From positions 930,001 through 994,000 of the forward strand of contig JADANN010000099.1 in NCBI GenBank assembly GCA_018806985.1: 64,000 bases of DNA, read 5' to 3'. The first letter of the stretch is position 1. Every line of letters begins with the position of its first letter. Positions 59,886 to 64,000 of the stretch are shown piece after piece. Under the pieces are notes generated by a model. That model was not told the origin of the DNA. It worked only from the letters and a program-made list of their open reading frames with translations, and ran no database searches. The position numbers and the translations under genes were made by a program. Source of the stretch: Angiostrongylus vasorum (Eukaryota > Nematoda > Chromadorea > Rhabditida > Metastrongylidae).

Positions 59886-60599
59886 ACATAATTGAGGAGA
59901 ACCTGAACGGACCGATTTCGTTCGATAGGGAAGAATGAGGACAGAAAGTGGAAAATGACACTAGCCAGGGAATGGGAAAATAGGGATTAGTGTTAAAAGC
60001 CTGGGACATTGAGGTCCAGAGTTGACATGCTGCGCTCCATACTGTGGGGGGCACCAACCCAATAACGGCGACGTGACCCATATGTGCTTCACCGATGTTT
60101 GGAAATAATTTGTCTCTCCAACGTCAAATGCTCATATCTGAGCTTAAACCTGGTTTTGTTAAGTAAATGTTCTTGATCTTTGCGAACTAATTCACTTATT
60201 CCTTTGTGATAAAATGCTGGACTTCATAAGTCTACGAAAACGTTTGTTTTTCGCCGCCTCTGTCATCAAAGGTCATGGGTTGGGCTGAAGAGATCCAGCT
60301 GGCGGGAATTCGGTCCAATACAACACGAAGGAAGACCCACATGCGTCATTCAAATTAGCGGTTTCGCGTTAGTTGTCTTTAAAAACTTACTCCACTAATG
60401 TTTTCATCGAATAGCCATGCATTAAGGACTTTTACGATTAACGCTATAGTAAGCCGATTATGATATAATCGAGACTTGGTTTGAATTTCTACTGCATGAC
60501 TAGGAAGACATTAGAAAGAAATTGGTTGCAGTTCAGTTTAACCGATTTGTAGGATAAAAGATATGGCATTCGGATTTATGAAACAATATGGTTTGTTCT

Positions 60600-60835
60600 T
60601 CCGTTGACGGGTGATTGCTGATGGCAAAAAGATCAATAGAACTAGCTGAGAGACAGGCGAAACGAAGGGCCCGCATGGTGTGGTGGTGAACGCGTTACTC
60701 CCCGGAAAGGACAATAGCGCGTTCGTTCCCCACCATAGGCACCTGCGGTCCAGAGTTTTGCAAATATCTCAGCTTCGTTGAAGTTATATTTCGCAATATA
60801 CTTGCCATCAAAAAGAGTAGGCAGTAAGAAAAAAG
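60600..60835. repeat. Foldback element (family C), one arm
   Basis: GACGGGTGATTGCTGATGGC to GCAAATATCTCAGCTTCGTT and AAAAGAGTAGGCAGTAAG; a single right arm with its terminal sequence. Confidence 0.6.
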
Positions 60836-60839
60836 GTTA

Positions 60840-61900
60840 AAATTATGGTTTGTGTCATGTCTCCCACTCCACTGGCATCGTAGAGGTGCCGTCGTACGGA
60901 GTAAATCCATATTGGTCTTAAACAGTGACTTCACAGGCCTACGAATGGACCAGGTCGGAGATTTCTATTTCAATTTTTTTAACACTAGGGTATCAACCAC
61001 CAATATCAACGAGGTATTCGTCCATACCACAGCACTCTATTGTAGAGAACATTTCGCCTCTGTAGTCGCTTTGTTGAAGCTGAGCTCGCAAATCATTTTT
61101 GTCGTTGTATGAGTCAAATTCTCGTCACAAGGTTAACAGACCTCTGGTCGTTCATGAGGAATATGCGAGAGTTAAAAGAAAGTTTGTCTCAAACTGAGAA
61201 AAAGGGTTAGCTTTGAGCTCTGTATAGTACTAAAATGTGTAAAAAATTAGTATATGTGTACAGTATGACAAAAATAGAAGTCGAAAAAAGCATGGGTTAT
61301 CATAGGAGCGCTGTTCCTTAAAGAAAAGGTAGTAAATCACAATAGAACTATGAGACTAGGAGATTTCGAACTGATGTGGGACTCTCAATGTACAGGAGAA
61401 GAACAAAAAGTTGTACAATGTCAAGATAACTCAGTCGTGAAATAACAGATATTCTGTGAACCGGATTTTATCTATGCAATCATTGTAGCAGAACGACAAC
61501 CGCTCAATGTGTTTACGATTTGGCGAGATCGCCGGACGGTTGGCTGTGTCGACGGAGCCTCTCCGAGGCGAGAAGAGGGCTAAACAGACAAACACTGATC
61601 GGGTCCTGGACCAAAGGTGCACCCATCGAAACAGAAGCTACAGAGAGAAGCACGATTGCCAAGATAACCTCCTCAAGAAGGAACAAAGGAAGGGAACACG
61701 CATTCCACTGCTTTTGACGACGCTATGGCATCAGATCAGGAAGAATAACACCATAACAGCTCTAATATGATAGGGACAAAAAACACGGCATGAATCAAAA
61801 TATAAAAAAAGCAGGCTGAATAACTGGATTCAATACCTAACAAGAAATAACATATCAGAAATAGAAAATGTAATAGTCCAAGGGAGTTTTTACTCACAGC
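60840..61900. other. No recognised gene
   Basis: Overlapping open stretches at 61431-61770 on both strands cancel each other as evidence; no motif was seen. Confidence 0.45.
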
Positions 61901-61904
61901 GAAA

Positions 61905-62165
61905 AAAAGCGTTCGGCGTTGATCAGTCCCGGAGGAATGCGCCATACATTCGATTTCATCAACATCGTAGAGGTGATTGAATACACACATGCCCTATACA
62001 GGAACTTGCAATGCCACACCGCTGTATCAGGTCAGTTCTGCCAACTTTCCAGAGAGGTCGTGTACAATTTTCCGACCTCAATCCGCGTGCGGGGTTGGAT
62101 CCAACGGTCGATCTGTTGCGTTTTGCAGGGCTCACCTAGCAACTGCGCTACACGCGCCTCCGGTG
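61905..62165 (-). repeat. SINE family A copy, diverged
   Basis: GCGTTCGGCGTTGATCAGTCC start and GCAACTGCGCTACACGCGCC end, with a worn centre. Confidence 0.65.
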
Positions 62166-62479
62166 GGAAGATTACTACATGAAAACGCTTCTCATACCAG
62201 TGAACTTCCCCTCTGTCTCCGACTCTTTATGATGAACACTTGACAACGCTCTGGTATGGTTACTTCTGAACTCTAGTGAAAATACGCTCACCGAGCGCTT
62301 GAAATGTCAGTGGAGACGTCAGATTGTGGCGCAAACCATGGACAAACCCCTCTACCCCCCGTGAATGACGGTCGCAAGGTAATCGGTAAATCGAAGAAGT
62401 GTTTTTGGTTCACACAATGGGCTATAACTCTGAATCGAAGCATCTAAGTAGGTCACTACTTTACGCTTTATATATAAAT

Positions 62480-62756
62480 AAAAGGATAAAATGATAAAGC
62501 TCTCAGCGTTGATCAATCCCTGAGGGATGCGCCATTCATTCGACTTCATTAAGTATCGTTGGAGGCGATTAAATGCACATCTGGCGTTTACAATAACTCG
62601 CGGTGGCCTACCGATGTATCGAGTCAGTGCTGCTATCCTCCCAGGCAACTTCGGTACCAACTTGCCGACCCAGAGGGAATGAAAGGCTTGGTGAGCCATG
62701 GGCGCGGAGATCGATTCCACGTGGCGCCTCCAACCACTGCGCCACACGCACCCTTT
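62480..62756 (-). repeat. SINE family A copy
   Basis: AAAGGATAAAATGATAAAGC start, ACTCGCGGTGGCCTACCGAT centre and ACCACTGCGCCACACGC end; nearly complete. Confidence 0.75.
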
Positions 62757-62825
62757 ATATATACACATATAATGGTATATGCATATATATACCCATTATA
62801 TATGTACATATATATGTATATATGA
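62755..62825. repeat. TATA/TACA-rich microsatellite
   Basis: Imperfect TATACATATA units directly after the promoter end of the SINE at 62480-62756. Confidence 0.85.
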
Positions 62826-63136
62826 GGAGGGGGGGAGGGGTGTGGCGAATAGTACAGTGGTAGTGATGCTGGTCATCTCTCCGAGTTCACCAAACCACTA
62901 CCATCTACTCTATGCAGTTCATCTGAGAACGCTCTACCACGACTAACTCAGGACTCCAGTGAGAATCGACTCCATCAGCATTCTACGACATTTAATATGA
63001 AGTGGAAATCCTGAAGCAGCAGCAGAAGCCAGACGTAGTAATTGGAAGACCTCAGTGGTTGATGGATGGGAGGAAACGAATCGAATGTGAGGAGTGCTAG
63101 GATCCGCACAGTACATGTGAAAGACGGGTCGCATAA

Positions 63137-63139
<3 letters not shown>

Positions 63140-63201
<62 letters not shown>

Positions 63202-63206
63202 GTATT
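63140..63206. repeat. (TA)n microsatellite
   Basis: Uninterrupted TA units ending in TATGTATATGTATT. Confidence 0.9.
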
Positions 63207-63209
63207 AGT

Positions 63210-64000
63210 GTCCGTGGTATTTGAGTAACCTAATGCCAAGTGAGCAGTGAGCAGAATCCTGGGCGAGGACGCTAGGGAGCCATCGCAGATTTCAGCTGCA
63301 TGGCAAGGGCCTGACAACACCGTTGTCAAACAAATGAATGCGGATCTCGACGCAGTAGGACCATAGTTTAAATCTACAAATGTCCTTCCTTACTGGTCCG
63401 ACAGTGACATATTTAACAAGACAATTAGATGCAGGGGATTGGGGATTGAAAAAGAGAATGACAAAAGCGGTGAGGTGGATTCAGAACACTGCGAGTGTTC
63501 AGTGAGATCAGCAAGCAGACGAAGGGACAAGACGGTCGCTCAGATGCTGCTGGAGTGGCGGCAATCTGGAATGCGAACCAAACGGCGCAGATGTCATCTT
63601 GTACGGAAGAGATGGAAGAGGATCGTAAAATTATGAAGCGGATGAAACATGCTGGAACTCATTGGACTCGGAAAAAGAGAAAGAAAAATCGTCCAAGAAT
63701 GCTTGTATGCAATTGCTGGAAGGCAACCGATTAAAATACGGTACGATGAAAAGTGTAACACAACACTTGTACTGTCCACAGGATCAGCCCAAACAGTGAA
63801 AAGTAACAGGACTATGAACGGTCACTGTTTTGACTACTTAAAGACTAATCTAAGGAATTCAGTACATTCATGAACTCTGCGGAGAGGGTGCGGCATGGCG
63901 AAGGTCGAGGACGCCAAGTCGATGTGGGTCAAGTGAAGCCCGTTTCAACAGCGACTGAGACTGGTGATCTAGCATATTATAAAGAGAAGTAGTTGTTGCC
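63210..64000. other. No recognised gene
   Basis: Open stretches of 60-79 codons rich in Lys and Arg at 63439-63873 overlap in all frames; probably not coding, but the window ends here. Confidence 0.4.

Noticed and set aside
63439..63873. Lys/Arg-rich open frames at the end of the window
   Set aside because: Three overlapping frames are open with no motif, consistent with purine-rich noncoding DNA.

Overview
The window looks like nuclear DNA of a nematode, most likely a strongylid or hookworm-type (clade V) worm. Genes are split into many short exons with GT-AG introns. Some coding exons start a few bases after a 3' splice acceptor, as expected for spliced-leader trans-splicing, and AATAAA signals follow stop codons. 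One gene is a short SH2 + tyrosine kinase of the FER/SPE-8-like group, which is strongly expanded in nematodes. The species is an inference, based mainly on how closely the RTE-type retroelement proteins resemble those I know from Ancylostoma and Necator.

Layout. 1-2.35 kb: Penelope-like GIY-YIG remnants, an RTE linker fragment and a probable mariner remnant. 2.46-13.6 kb, minus strand: a 12-exon SH2-kinase gene reconstructed exon by exon. Its two largest introns hold an antisense RTE copy (3.17-6.34 kb) and a sense RTE copy (8.96-11.49 kb). A second copy of its first coding exon lies about 1 kb upstream (14.5 kb). 15-20 kb: RTE fragments. 20.5-20.8 kb, minus: a compact two-exon gene for a 63-residue protein. 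23.65-24.31 kb, minus: two well-defined exons of an unidentified single-pass membrane protein. 26-31.9 kb: repeats. 32.0-33.5 kb, plus: a complete three-exon riboflavin transporter (SLC52/RFT family, 433 aa). 34.1-36.4 kb: foldback repeats, including a near-identical tandem duplication. 36.46-38.08 kb, minus: four exons of a neuronal-calcium-sensor-like EF-hand protein. 38.1-64 kb: mostly repeats and unassigned DNA, with a 3' RTE fragment at 41.7-42.6 kb and a Penelope-like remnant at 51.6 kb.

Three high-copy families explain much of the rest: a tRNA-derived SINE with visible A and B boxes (about 14 copies), an approximately 390-bp element ending in short TATCAAG-type tandem tails (11 copies), and a foldback element of roughly 500-600 bp (8 locations). 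The genes show no operon or pathway link. The main points of interest are the duplicated kinase first exon with only synonymous differences, signs that homopolymer errors (not mutation) explain the kinase frameshift, hammerhead-like motifs at Penelope-like 3' ends, and the same catalytic Asp lost in two RTE copies. No CRISPR array, rRNA gene or intact tRNA gene was seen.
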